DNA from: Sporothrix humicola
Lineage: Eukaryota; Ascomycota; Sordariomycetes; Ophiostomatales; Ophiostomataceae
Reading direction: 5' to 3'
Length of the DNA: 64,000 bases
Assembly: GCA_021396245.1 (NCBI GenBank)
Contig: WNYE01000053.1
Span: forward strand, 239,481 to 303,480
Both the position numbers and the translations under genes were made by a program. The notes below the pieces were generated by a model. That model saw only the letters and a program-made list of their open reading frames with translations, was not told the origin of the DNA and did not search any database. Positions 1 through 11,643 of the stretch are shown one piece after another (within the stretch, counting starts at the first letter, position 1; every line of letters starts with the position of its first letter).

Positions 1-1105
1 ACGGCCGAAGCTGGTCAGAGATGATCATAGTTGGGGGGTGTATGATTTCATGACCCCAGTTTTTACGTTCTTTCGAACAAGTTGCAGCTGCAGTATTTGA
101 TCGCGAGCATTCTCATTTCGCCCATTTTGACCCAAAGAGAAACCGACGAGGTAACTCTGTGAGAAACGAGGGGAAACAAGACGGGAAAGAAGAAGAGAAG
201 AATGCTAGAAGAAAAAATAGAAAAGACGTCAAGATGGATAGAGGCAAGGGCAAGATCCACTTGATGATCATCCAAACACTGATCCTCTGGACTAAGCCAC
301 GTTTTATTGGAGAATTCCTCATTTTCATCTCTTTTTGGTCATGTTCAGCGTAGCTGCGTAGATGTGTGTATTTTTGTGTCCTTATGTTCTTAGGGTGTCT
401 TTTTCACCGTTTATCTTCATTCTAAAAGCCCACATTGTAAGAGAAAACGCTAGTGAGTAAAGGGGGCGTGTGTATTATTCTGTATTCGTGTGCAGTTTGT
501 GTGTGTATTACTGGTGATGACATGCGTAATGAGTGAGTAGCTGCAGAAGCGATGAGCGGTTGCGGGTGCGGCGGTTTTAACTCGTTTTAACCTGCTTTTT
601 TCCTTTTTTAGTGCATGCTTTTACGACTGTGATCCACTAGCTTTTTGGCGCTTGGGCATCCTTTGGCGTCACTGGCAGGCAAGGGCCGGAGATTTTGGCT
701 GTATTAGATACTGGAAAAGAAAGAATCTCCCTCCAGGTCTAGACCTGGTCATTAAAAACAGTAAAAATCCGCGACAGCGGGTCCTCAGGGTCCCTCTCGT
801 GAAAAGGAAAAAAGAATAAGAGAAAAACGGCAAAGAAAAAAAAGATGAGAAAAACAAAACGCCCACGCCCTCATTGAAACCCCCGTTTTTTGTCCCATTA
901 TTAAACTCCATTGTCCGTTCCGTCCCGTTTTTTGTGCACGTCGTGCCCTTCCTTTTTGTCCTTGTCCCGTGTCTATTGTTGCACCGAAATGAAAGAATAA
1001 GAATAGCCCAGAACCCAAACACCGCGCAAAGAAGAAAAAAAGAAAAGGAAAAGGGTGAAAAAGAAAGAAAGAAAAACACTCGTGACCGCCCGCATCGTGA
1101 CTTTT
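1..1105. other. Intergenic sequence downstream of the first regulator gene
   Basis: No gene can be supported here. The stretch is AT- and T-rich, with GT-rich patches around 480-520 and purine-rich runs around 820-860 and 1030-1075. Part of it must be the 3' untranslated region of the minus-strand regulator that ends at 1106. Short open frames on both strands are rich in Phe, Ser and Lys, follow the homopolymer tracts and look like chance frames. Confidence 0.6.
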
Positions 1106-3975
1106 CTAATGATGCGTTGGGCCGTTCGCTGTGGAGTCCGTGGTCATTTGACTCGACTGCCAGCCCCACGAGCGCATCAGTTGCTGCTGAACGGCCTCCG
1201 TTGGGCGGGCATGGTCTCTGTCTGTACGACGCAGCAGGTCCAGAAGCGCCTCTTGGTCACGCCGCTCATGGAATCGGTCACCGACTGGACGAAAAAGTTA
1301 GCTGAAGCTTAAAAAAAAAAGAGGAAGAAGAAGAAATAATAGTAGGGTGATGCACGTACAGGCTGTAATGGCCATGGATGCGGTGAACATTGCAGGAGGT
1401 GTCCACTGGTTGCCGAGACCGATGCCACAGACTTCGCGCACAAGCTCGCAGACCCGGTCATTAACAAGCCGTGCTGCTTCGACCCGTTGGCGGCCGATGC
1501 GTGGGATCCGCGGGTCAAAGCTGACGAGGAACAGTTCTGCCAGGAGGTGGTGCTGGATGCCCGTGACATGCCAGGTAGAGTGATGCCAGATTTCGGGGAA
1601 GGCATCGTCTGGTCCACGCTCTTTCAAAAAGGTGGGCGTGAACGAAGATGGGAGACGAGCGGACCACTGCTTGTTCCACGCATTCAGCTCGTCCCAGGAG
1701 AAGCGGGGCGACAACGAGGGCGTGTTGTCACCGAAGCAAAAGTTGAGCACATCGACGCAGTGGATAACGGCCCGGTTGGCCCAATCATGATCCGCAGCAG
1801 GGCCCAGATTGCGTGCACCATCAGCGATGGACGGTACAAGAGGCGCCTTGACGGGCTGCTGGTTCACGGTCGCGGTATAAATTTCCTGCCGCAGCCCGAC
1901 CCAAAAGGCTGCAGCGCTCAGAGTATTGGGCACAATCTTGTGGCCATGGCCATGAACGAAGGCGTGGATTCCCAGCAGATATCCTTGGGAGTCGAAGCCC
2001 GTATGTTTGACTGATTTGTTAGCACTGAACAACGTCGCATATGCTGTGGTGGGTAGAAACTTACACTCCATCTCCTCCCACACACGGAGGATGATTGTGG
2101 CGGCAAACAAATTCTCGTCTCCCGCGGTGTCTTCATGGCTCAACATCGGGATAAGAAGATTGAGGCATTCCTGATGATAGTGGTCCGAGGCATAGCGATC
2201 AAAGTTGCCCAAATGGGCCAGGTGCTTGGACGAGAGGGCCAAGATCGCATTCATCAGCACTGTGCAGTTTGCTGCACGCTGAGGCACGATTGTCCCAAAC
2301 TGATGTGATGGTTCACAAAGGTCGAGCTACAGTCATGTTAGCTGTGCATTCCAAAGAAAGATACTGCCACCAACACTGTACATACCCAGATGGCTAGCTT
2401 CTGAACAAAGTGGCGTAGAAGAAACGCTTGCCGCCTGTCGTCGAGTGGGAAGATCGACCGGTCGGTGTAGATTCTTGGATGTGCGGCACGGTCTTCAGGG
2501 CCCAGCACCAAAGGCGGGTGGACGGCTGGGGCAAAGTCTTCCTGGACAATGAACCGATCTGTAGGAGACAATGGCGAGTTTTCACTCATTGACCGCTGGT
2601 GGTGCTGGTAAGGAGGATGTGGCAGCGGCCTCTGGCCCTCGAGCCCACCATGGCCATGGCTGCGAGGGCTCTGCGGCGATGGTTGCTGAGTTTGTTGTGA
2701 AGCCGCCTCTGCCAACCTCAACGACTGCCTGCGCCCACCTGTGTGTACACCTGGAGTCTGAGGTTCTTCTAGCTGTTTGCCCTTTGAGCCGTACTTGCGG
2801 ACAGGAGGTTTCTGGCCTCCAGCCCTGGGCAAAGCCGGAGCCTGGGCGGGTGCACCGCTGTTTGACGATGTGGCTATCGGACGCAACGCGTGGCTGCTCG
2901 ATGCCTCCCCGGTCGATTCCGGGCTGCGTTGCTCAGTCTGCGGAGTGGGATTCTGTGGAGCAGGCTGGGCCGGCCGAGCAGCGGACGATGCATCGACATC
3001 GCCATTGTAGTAGTTATCTTCGTCGCTGTAGAACTCGGCGTCCCCGGTAACACCATCTCTGACAAACTCGACTGTGTGATGGGTGGAAAAGGATTGTTAG
3101 TTTCTCCGTATCATTCATGGATCCAATTGGGAAGCTTGGACGAATGGATTTACTCACGTCGTCGCGGGATTTTAACCCATTGTTGTCTGCGTTTGAATGG
3201 GCCTGTTTGGGGCAAGCATCAGTATCAGCCTCGTGAAGCGAAGTAGAAAGCTTGGCGAAAATAAATGATAAAAGGTGCGTACCTGACTTAACACGGAACT
3301 TGAACCCGCGTGTGCACTGTTTGTGTGTTGACACACAACGGCCACATGCCGGAAGGACTCGATCACCTTTGTGGACTTGTTAGTGATTGAGGCCCCTTGT
3401 CTGGACTTCGGTGAATCTGGAGATATTGGGTTGAAAGAGGAAGGGAATTCCGTGCGGGGAGGAGCATCAGGTTCAAAAGAAGCCAGGCTAGCGTAGTTGG
3501 AGATGTTTTGGTAGTGTGGGGAGTAGGACGGGAAATGGGAGAGAGGTTGAGGGAGGATGAGGGGGAAAAGATAGTCAGGCACCGTTGCCGTTTCGTTTCT
3601 CAATCTGAGGCGGGGCAGGTTTGGAGGCAAGGAATGTTTTTTTCTCGTCCTTCTCGTTGGTCTCGGCATCAATAACCTCGCAAGGCGGCTTGGGAACCGA
3701 GAGAAACGGGCAGAGGGAGATGAAAGTTGTGGAGAGAGTGTGTTTTCTTACATCCGAGGTGCTGGTCGCGGCAAGCTTGGCTGTCGAGGTCAGAGAGTTA
3801 GCATCATGTGTCGAGATGGAGACGATAATGACGGGTAAACATATAAGACAGGGAATCGAAGTGAAACATGAATCAAAGAAGGAAGTGACATGGTGCTGAA
3901 CGAGATCTCAAGGAACACTTACCATCCAAACGGCGCTAATAGAGGCTCGACCAGCTGAATTGAAGCTGGAGGCAT
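1106..3975 (-). CDS. Zn2Cys6 transcription factor with fungal-specific C-terminal domain, seven exons
   Basis: Predicted nuclear DNA-binding regulator of 680 residues. My model joins exons 3975-3923, 3780-3752, 3366-3283, 3202-3158, 3071-2386, 2326-1360 and 1284-1106; phases match at every junction and all introns are GT-AG. The zinc cluster exists only after splicing. It reads C18-x2-C21-x6-C28-x6-C35-x2-C38-x6-C45, and two of its cysteine codons are split by introns 1 and 2. A basic stretch (KRRQQWVKIPRR) follows, as in ARCA-like regulators. Residues about 90-230 are Pro/Ser/Gln-rich and probably disordered. From about residue 300 the protein resembles the Fungal_trans_2 domain, and the last exon supplies its typical end (GDRF, then EALLDLLRRT). 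The last intron has a textbook branch site, GCTAAC, upstream of CAG. Intron 2 (385 nt) is unusually long, so alternative splicing is possible. The start at 3975 was chosen because it is the ATG that opens the frame into the first cysteine. The target genes are unknown. Confidence 0.82.
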
Positions 3976-6900
3976 CGCTCGTGCGTGAGGGAATCTGCGA
4001 GATGTGTGAGACAGATAGACGAGATTGAGGCTGGGAAGTTGCAAGAAAGGAAATAAAGAGAGAGAGAGATGACGCTGGCGAGAGCCAGAAAGGTCGAAAA
4101 ACGCCGATGGGAGAGGGAGGGGGGATGAACGCCTATTAAAATGGGAAAAAATTCGCGAACGAATGCCTGGGCTCTAGCTCTAGACGCGCGGGACGTTGGG
4201 CCTTGTCTTGGGGCTAACGAACCGCTAAAAAACGCGGCAGCTCACTCCCTGGGTCAAAATAGCACGAAATGGAGCAGGGGTGGGTGTTGGAGAAGCTATG
4301 ATGTTGATGCGGAGAAGAAACAAAGAGTGGAAGACAGTACACAGGATGTGTACAAAGATGGAAAAGAGAATACGCAGAAGAGACGAGAGAGATTAGAGAC
4401 AGTCGAGGTGGAAGATTAAAGGGAAGAGTGCGAGATCTAGTGGACCAAACGCGAATTTATAGAGGGAAACGGACGGGGGACAACGAGAAAACAACGAGGT
4501 CAAAGACGAGAGTACCGTATCACTGTTGTGACGATGAATGGCAGCGCTCGTCAGTGACGAGACAATGACAAAGAAGATGACAAGGGAAATGACAGCGTTG
4601 CTCGCGATACAGAAGAGATGGAGATAAGGATGACGGCAGCCGAGTCAAAGGTCGACAAGCGGAGACTCTGACGCGGTGCTAGTTGAGATGGAGATAGTGA
4701 TGGAGAAGCAAAAGAACAAGGGGAATAGAAAGAAAAGAAAACGAACAAGATGCTGGTACAAACACAACAGCTCCGATTGGCTGTCTGGGCGGGCACGACG
4801 AAAATAAAAGAAACCGGGGAAATCTGGGGAACGATGAAGGGCAAAAAAAAGGGGTTTGTGAAATGGTGGGAGGAACAGGAAGGGAATGAGGAGATGGAGA
4901 CAAGACAAAAATGACAAAATCAGAGGGGACAAAAAAGAATCTCTGGGAGCTTGTGTGGGTGGAGTCGTGCCTGATGCATGGTGGGGGTACTCGATATAGG
5001 TGCTCTTTCCTCGTTGAACTTCAGTCAAGGCCTGGACACGACTTGGCCATGACCTAGGCCTTGGGAACGTTGTCACGAAGCACGAAAAAGAGGGGGGAAA
5101 TGCAAAACAGATGTGCAGATGGCGTGCAGATCTGGAACAAAAATGGAAGTGACGAACTACTGGGACTGGTCGTGGCTGCCTTGTGAAGACAAACTCATCT
5201 GGCGAGGAAGGAGCTACTAATCGGGGTACTTGTCGTGGAGTACATGCGAGGAAGGAGCAGGTGAGCTCCAAGACCATCACGTTCCAGGATATGATCACGG
5301 CGGACGGTGTGCTGGCCGTGTTCTTAGTATTGCTAGCATAGCGTCAGCGTCCCATCTTAGTGACATTCATGATGAAACTCGTGAGATTACGAATGCCGCG
5401 GAAATGATACAGTGCGGGCTCTCAGTTGAGAGACAGGATACAATCAACGACGGCCCAAGAGGAGTGGGACTGTTTGGCTCCTGCTTTCACCAGGAGTGAT
5501 ATCGCAGGAAGGAGCGACCTGACGTTGGAATCGATAAAGCACACATGTTGGAAGTATCCTAGTGTACTCGCCCGTTCTTGCCAGTAGCTGGCAGTTGTGC
5601 CTTCCTTTGCTCCTGCTCCCTGGGCCCTTTCCTCAATCTGCTCATGCCCTCCTGCCTCCCGCATTTCCGCATGAGAGGCAATAGGTTTCGTGGGAAGCAA
5701 AGAGGGCAGGTGGGCAAGGGGCTGAACGAGCAGAGTAAAAGTACATTCCAATTTCCCCAGATAAGACGCACGCCTAGAAAGGCAACAACTGTGGGTAAGG
5801 CTCGCCGAAAATCACCAATATCTGTCTCGGTGTGATGCCTATCAGCGACGGCACGGACATAGGGGACAGCCTCGACAGCCATTGCATTGGTGGATATTCT
5901 CTGGCATTTCGCTTTCACTGCAGCCATGACGTCTGTTCTTCTACTTTTCGCTTTGCTGTGATACATCGAGCCCCTTGCTGCAATCGCGATGATCATTTCA
6001 AGCCACGCGACATTGGCGTGGCCTCGACGCGATAAGTCCCTTTTGCTGCCTCGAGATATTCTGCTAACAATTTTGCTTTGCTTCTTTTGCAGCTGTCGAT
6101 TGCCCCTCCATTCCACGCCGCATCCATTGGGTCACAGCCGAGACGTCGCACGCAAATGCCTCCTCGACTTCCCCTCCTTGCCATCGTGGTCACCCTTTTC
6201 CTCATCCTCCTCGTCGACCGAGCCATCCTTATCCGTTTGCCCACCGCCAGATAGCAACTCATGCCAATACCACCAGCCGGCAATCGATAAAAAACCTTCT
6301 TTTCAAGTGCTTGCCCCGTCGCGCGGTTTGCGCCTGGTCCTTTGGCTTCGGCCAATCACGGCGATGCAAAAACTCAAAATGCGTCGGTGGCGGGACTACG
6401 ATGGAGAGGGGATAGTGCACGGAGTAGGCTCGGGCATTCCCCCCTGCTGGATCTTGGATCCGGCTTTGTCTTATCCCTGGGCGAGCCTCCAATATCGCTG
6501 AAATAAAGAGCGGACACGGAGGCTCTTACTTTTTTCGCAACTAGTCCCGCCTATAGAAAACGGAGGGCTTCTCAGAAGCCCTGAGCGAACCCACAGTTTC
6601 CCTTCCATACTGAGTAGTCCACCTTCCATTATCGGTAGTTTGCTTGGCATTCGCGGTACCTTGGCCTGCTTGGCGATGTACTCTGCATCTGACGTTTGCC
6701 GGGATTTACGTGCGTTTACGGACGTGACGTGACTTGTTTTTGAGTCTGCTGTGACCGTTCTGTTTCCCATCCCACCGTCTTTTTAGACTTTTGGTGGCCC
6801 TCAAGTCCTTTCGGTTTCCCTTTCTGTGCCTTCCAACGCCACTGGCTTTCTTCTTATTTCTCAGGAACGGATAACCACGAGAAAGAAAAACTGGAGACGC

Positions 6901-7619
6901 AATTCAAAATACGGAAAAAATGGACAAGAAAAAAATTCGAGGGAAATAACGAGCTTGATAGACAGAAAAGAAAAGACGAGAAAAGGTGGGACGATATCGC
7001 ACACCCCCTCGACCCTCCTTGACCCCCTTTTGTCGTCGACGAGGCTTTTCTCGCGAGTTTTCACCTTTTTCAAACATCTCCATCTCGAACGTCTTTGCCA
7101 TCCCCCAGATCAAGGCACTCGCCATCTTTGCCCTTTCTCGTCGTCCACCCTCTGCCCTTCCCCAGTCTTTGATTCTCACACGCCCTCCCCCCTCGTCTGC
7201 TTTCCCCGGCCTCCTTCTTGTCTAGTCTTGGTGCTTCTCCTCGTTCTTGGCTGCTTCTCCGCATTGTCACATTTTGAGTTGGCCTGCAGGGCGTCATCCA
7301 TCATCGAGAAAAGAGGCGGGCAAGACAGAAAGCGGGAGAAGAAGTGAAAGGGTTGCACTGGACGCGAAAGGACACAACCCCAGGATCCAAGTCACAAGTC
7401 ACAAGGACAGAACGGCGATCGTCACTTTGTGTCCCAAAACTGACGTCTGCATTCTTCGTACTGGGGAAACCACCACGAGTTTGAGGGTGCTACAAAGTGC
7501 GGAGTAATCAAGTCAACGGCGTGTTTTCTGTGTTTCTCTGTTACAAAATACTTGTACACAGTCCGGCACACTTAGTTTTTTTACTGTTATTTTATTTGCC
7601 CTTCTCTTTCCCCTTGTCT

Positions 7620-7648
7620 CGGCTACGGCTTGTTTCTTCGGTTTACGG
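7620..7648. promoter_or_regulatory. Cluster of four CGG triplets upstream of the permease
   Basis: CGG occurs at 7620, 7626, 7639 and 7646, giving direct pairs spaced by 3 and by 4 bases. Zn2Cys6 regulators bind paired CGG triplets, and fungal sugar-uptake genes are commonly controlled by such factors. That this cluster is a functional site is inference only. It lies about 200 bp before the permease start codon. Confidence 0.3.
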
Positions 7649-7677
7649 TCACACGCTTGACATTGGACGTCGGTGAT

Positions 7678-7701
7678 CACTGATATTTAAGCTTATCAGT
7701 G
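7678..7701. promoter_or_regulatory. Perfect 8-bp inverted repeat around an AT-rich core, permease promoter
   Basis: The arms CACTGATA (7678-7685) and TATCAGTG (7694-7701) flank TTTAAGCT. The core includes a TATA-like ATTTAA about 165 bp before the permease ATG. It could be a dimer-binding operator, a core promoter element or both. Confidence 0.35.
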
Positions 7702-7852
7702 CCCACGTCTTGTTTCCCCTTTTTTTGGTCGTGATCTTCTCGACGACCTCTCGCCCAACCAACACTCTCCAGTTGGTGCGACCAAGATCAGATCTTTCCA
7801 ATTCTCTTCCCAAACTATCCTCCCACACTCTACACCCTCTCTTCCACCCAAC

Positions 7853-9610
7853 ATGTCACACATTTCGGAAACGGGCGCGCCGCCCGCCGCCGAGCCCACC
7901 AAGGAGGACATCACGGCCATTGATGCCGTCGCGCAAGACGACCAGGACATGGCCGACGCCAAGGCGGCCAACACGGTCGTCAGCTTTGCCAAGTCGGCGG
8001 CCGAGAAGGAGCACAAGATGACGCTGCTCGAGGGCATCCGGCTGTACCCCAAGGCGATCGCGTGGAGCATGCTGATCAGCACGTGCATTGTCATGGAGGG
8101 CTACGACGTGTGCCTGATCAACAACTTTTACGCGTTCGACCAGTTCAACCGCAAATACGGCACCCAGCTGCCCAGCGGCGAGTACCAGGTGTCGGCGGCG
8201 TGGCAGAGCGGCCTGAGCAACGGCGCCAACTGCGGCGAGCTGATCGGTCTGCTGCTCAACGGCTGGATCTCAGAGCGATTCGGCTACCGGTACACGGTCA
8301 TTGGCTGCCTGATTCTGGTGACGGCCTGGATCTCCATCTTCTTCACGGCCCAGAACACGGCGACGCTGCTTGTGGCCGAGATCCTGTGCGGCATCCCCTG
8401 GGGCGTGTTCCAGACGCTCACCATCACCTATGCCTCAGAAGTGTGCCCCGTCGCTCTGCGCGGTCATCTGACGACCTATGTCAATGCCTGCTGGGGCATT
8501 GGCCAGCTGATTGGCATTGGCGTCATTATGGGCATGCTCGACCGCACCGACCAGTGGGCGTACCGCATCCCGTACGCGCTGCAGTGGATGTGGCCGGTCC
8601 CGCTGATGATTGGCATCTGGTTTGCGCCCGAGTCGCCCTGGTGGCTCGTCCGCCGCGGCCGCATCGACGACGCCAAGAAGGCGCTGCTGCGTCTGACCAG
8701 CAAGAAGATCCGCGAGGGCGGCGATCCCAACGACCCCAACGCGGACCACTTTGACCCCGACGCCACGATTGCCATGATGGTCCACACGACGGCCCTCGAG
8801 GCCAATGCCACAAAGGGCGCCAGCTACCTCGACTGCTTCCGCGGCCACGACTTGCGGCGCACCGAGATTGTCTGCATGGTGTGGGCGATCCAGAACCTTA
8901 GCGGCAACTCGTTCAGCAACTACTCGACCTATTTCTTGGAGCAGGCCGGCCTGTCGTCGCACAAGGCCTATGGCTTCGCGCTCGGCCAATACGCGTTCAA
9001 CATTGTCGGTGTCGTCGGCGCGTGGTTCCTCATGTCGTGGGGCATCGGCCGTCGCTCGCTGTATCTGTATGGTCTCTGTGGTCTGTTCAGCATGCTCTTC
9101 ATCATGGGCTTCCTCGGCCTCGTTCCCGAATCCCACCGCGACCAGGGCTCCATTGCCACCGGCAGTATCATGCTTGGCTGGGCTCTGTGCTACCAGCTGA
9201 CCGTCGGCACCGTGTGCTATTCGCTGGTCGCCGAGATCTCGACGCGTCGCCTCCAGATCAAGACGGTCGTGCTCGGCCGCGTCCTGTACATTATCGTCGG
9301 CATCATCTGCTCCGTTTTGACGCCGTACATGCTCAACCCGGGCGCCTGGAACTGGCAGAACTATGCCGGCTTCTTCTGGGCGGGCATCTGCTTCCTGTGC
9401 ATCATCTACACGTACTTCCGCGTGCCCGAGCCGACGGGCCGCTCGTTTGCCGAGCTCGACGTGCTCTTCGAGCAGGGTGTTAGCGCCCGCAAGTTCGCGA
9501 CCACCGAGGTCGACGTCTTCTCGCGCAGCATGAATGTCCATGTGCTCCGCAACTACAAGGAGCAGGCAGGCGCGGACCACATTGAGCGGCGGTCCGCTGG
9601 TGAGGTGTAA
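7853..9610 (+). CDS. MFS sugar transporter, maltose/alpha-glucoside permease type
   Basis: Predicted plasma-membrane proton symporter of the Sugar Porter family, 585 residues in a single exon. A hydrophilic N-terminal tail of about 70 residues leads into twelve hydrophobic segments. Family marks seen: ERFGYRYTV in the loop after segment 2, the PESPWWLVRRGR motif after segment 6, GRRSLYLYG in the second half, and a C-terminal PEPTGRSFAELDVLFEQG match to the family end motif. Length and the EGYD motif near the first membrane segment fit fungal maltose permeases (MAL31/AGT1 group); the exact sugar cannot be read from sequence. The ATG at 7853 sits after a CT-rich leader (CCACCCAACATGTC) and gives the expected N-terminal tail. 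No glucosidase or sugar regulator adjoins it, so it is not a classic MAL cluster. Third codon positions are strongly G/C, which creates long antisense open frames of no significance. Confidence 0.92.
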   Translation: MSHISETGAPPAAEPTKEDITAIDAVAQDDQDMADAKAANTVVSFAKSAAEKEHKMTLLEGIRLYPKAIAWSMLISTCIVMEGYDVCLINNFYAFDQFNRKYGTQLPSGEYQVSAAWQSGLSNGANCGELIGLLLNGWISERFGYRYTVIGCLILVTAWISIFFTAQNTATLLVAEILCGIPWGVFQTLTITYASEVCPVALRGHLTTYVNACWGIGQLIGIGVIMGMLDRTDQWAYRIPYALQWMWPVPLMIGIWFAPESPWWLVRRGRIDDAKKALLRLTSKKIREGGDPNDPNADHFDPDATIAMMVHTTALEANATKGASYLDCFRGHDLRRTEIVCMVWAIQNLSGNSFSNYSTYFLEQAGLSSHKAYGFALGQYAFNIVGVVGAWFLMSWGIGRRSLYLYGLCGLFSMLFIMGFLGLVPESHRDQGSIATGSIMLGWALCYQLTVGTVCYSLVAEISTRRLQIKTVVLGRVLYIIVGIICSVLTPYMLNPGAWNWQNYAGFFWAGICFLCIIYTYFRVPEPTGRSFAELDVLFEQGVSARKFATTEVDVFSRSMNVHVLRNYKEQAGADHIERRSAGEV

Positions 9611-10460
9611 GGAAGAAAGAGGAAGGTGGCTTGCTGCAGTTTTTGGATAGTAAAGTATCATTTGGAAAGAGCCGTGGAGTACTCGACACACTGAATGGAA
9701 GGAGCGATGGCGGAACCTGCCTGCGAGGAAGGTGCTAGCCTTCGACTGCCTTCCATACCCCACCACAGCGAGGAAAGAGCAAATGGATTGATACTAGAGT
9801 AGAAGGAAAGAGTCGAGGACTGTCGAGGAAGGAGCGATTGGAGTGGATTTAGGGTGTAAGTCACAGTTCCTATACTGTACGACTACAGCCCATTATTGCC
9901 TGTACATACCCCATCTAATAATGCACACGAATATACGACACCATCAATGCTGGTCCAACGCAACGCTATGCGACTTGAACAATAATGAGACATGCCAATC
10001 AATCTAACAGGTAATACAACAGGCCTCGGGAAAACTGTAGAGGATCGATGCCGCCATCATCGACAAAACGGCCTGCATCTGCTTTCGCGATGATCAAGAC
10101 TTTGCCCAGTCCTCGCAGCGACTTCGACTTGCTTGCACTGCCAATGGCCACAGTGAGCACAGTATCTATTGTGCTCCCAGCCAACAGTCGCCCAGCGCGT
10201 CCCATCAATGCAAACAAAACTGTCGCTCCACGAGGCTTTCCTTCCTTCTCGGGCATTGTTGTGACTTTTGCCACCTTGCCCTCGTCTATTTGTTTTTATT
10301 TCCTCTTACCATTGTTTTGGCTTCTTCTCTCTTCCTTTCTTCCTTTCTTCTCTTTTTCCTCGTCATTTTTCCAATTTACGAACTTCTCCCATCCTCACCG
10401 AGGCGTTTTGCCTCGTATATATACCTGGCCCCGGCCCGCCTTTGCATCATCATCATCTTT

Positions 10461-10525
10461 ATCATCATTCCTGCAACATTCTTTTCCATCATTATCATCA
10501 TCATTCCCACAACATTCTTTGCATC
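10461..10525 (+). repeat. Imperfect direct repeat of about 30 bp in an ATC-rich tract
   Basis: Copies at 10461-10490 and 10497-10525 both read ATCATCATTC, then CAACATTCTTT, then CATC, with a few mismatches. They lie in a longer CAT/ATC-rich stretch (10441-10545). This is a simple-sequence region without coding signs. Confidence 0.7.
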
Positions 10526-10774
10526 TTTTATCAGCATCATTACTTTTAGGGAGGGGGGAAGAACCCCTAACTCCAACTACTCCAACTACTCCCCCTACAA
10601 GGTCTCCCTCCCCTGGCCAGGCCATCTCAGGTCGAGAGCCATTTCGAAGAGGGAGGGAGGGCCTGGCATGCCGGGGCACCTGTCGTCGCCAACGCAGGTG
10701 TCTCCCCCCTCCCCAAACCGTGGCCCTGCACAGTACACCGAAAAAGACATGAATGGCGGGGCATAGCACGCCCC

Positions 10775-10862
10775 GCCCAACACCCGGGCGGCCCCAAAAA
10801 GGCCCCAGAAGACCGCCGCTTGATCGCCGTGGCCGGGTGCCCAACCCGGGCAGCCCCAAAAG
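10775..10862 (+). repeat. GC-rich direct repeat
   Basis: Copies at 10775-10800 and 10839-10862 share GCCCAAC, CCCGGGC and GCCCCAAAA with small differences. They sit at the heart of the GC-rich block at 10560-11270. Confidence 0.65.
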
Positions 10863-11643
10863 CCCCGCCCCGTCTTCCCCCCGCCCCTCACCACTCGTCC
10901 TTCTTCCCCGTCAGGGGTGGTTTTTTGGCCCTGGTTTTCGGGTGCCCTCCCCCTCCGGCCTCTTCCAAGGCCCCCGTGGCCTGCTCCCCCTTTGGGAACC
11001 CCCGTTCTCCGGCCTCTTTCTCGGTTCTCTTTTCTTTCTGCCTTGAGGGGGGGCCTGGCATTATCGACCGCAAACAAATGCGTTCGGCCGGCCCCCCTTC
11101 CCCATTCTCGCTCTCGTTCTCCTTCGCCTTCTCCTTCGCCCTCGCCCTTCCCCCTCGGCATCATATCCCTCCGCAAGTACCATTGGCCGTGGTCGTTGGG
11201 TCTCGGATGTGGTTTTCAGCTACGTCCAGCCCAGCGACCATAGCCAATGACAGGGCATGTCCTGGGGGTAAGTCAATTTTTTCCTTCTCCTTTCTTCCTT
11301 CCCATTTCTGACACCTACTAACTCATTCTTCCCAGCAGAGTTAACCGAACTGTTAACATGTCCGCCGCCGGCCGGCCCCGGCCATACACCAGCGTGGGTG
11401 CCAGTGTTTGTGACGATGCCGGGGCCGGCGGCCTTCCATCTTTATGGTTCCCCGGCCTGCCTCCTTCTTTTCCTCCTTTGGACAAGAAGAAGAAGAAAAA
11501 AAAAAAAAAGAAAAAAAAATGTTGGTTTTCTTGTTGGTTTTTGGGGTTGGTTTTTGGTTTTTTGTTGTTGTTTGGCGTTTGGCGTTTTGGGGGTGCTTTT
11601 GGGGTGCTTTTGTGTGTCCTCGGGGTGTTCTCTGGTGTTTTAG
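10820..11643 (+). other. Possible spliced transcript of unknown nature
   Basis: Donor GTAAGT at 11269-11274 and acceptor CCCAG ending near 11335 flank a well-formed intron with a CTACTAAC branch site. Joining them in the frame open since 10820 keeps the frame open to a stop near 11643. The resulting protein would be Pro/Ser-rich, then Lys/Arg-rich (from the A-rich run), then Phe/Leu/Val/Gly-rich (from the G/T tract). That composition follows simple-sequence DNA and is not convincing as a protein. A noncoding RNA with one intron is as likely. I recognise no family. Confidence 0.2.
11468..11642 (+). repeat. A-rich purine run followed by a G/T-only tract
   Basis: Purines (AAG and A runs) fill 11481-11519. 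From 11520 to about 11640 the plus strand is almost only G and T, with repeated GGTTTTTGG and GGGGTGCTTTT elements. No family of mobile element is recognised. Confidence 0.6.

Larger units (their letters stand above)
3976..7852. other. Long divergent intergenic region between regulator and sugar permease
   Basis: About 3.9 kb separates two divergently transcribed genes. I see no open frame with convincing coding character. The left part is purine-rich on the plus strand, as expected for the CT-rich leader and promoter of the minus-strand regulator. The right part, about 7000-7250 and 7700-7850, is CT-rich on the plus strand, as expected for the permease leader. Three copies of GGAAGGAGC lie at 5206, 5250 and 5507. 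A palindrome and a CGG cluster lie just before the permease (separate entries). Confidence 0.6.

Noticed and set aside
3283..3303. B-box-like CGGGTTCAAGTTCCG on the minus strand
   Set aside because: It lies inside the zinc-cluster exon of the first regulator and encodes RGFKF; no tRNA fold around it.
8435..9766. 443-codon open frame on the minus strand
   Set aside because: Antisense shadow of the sugar permease; rich in Ala, Arg, Asp and His, no family marks, no introns or promoter.
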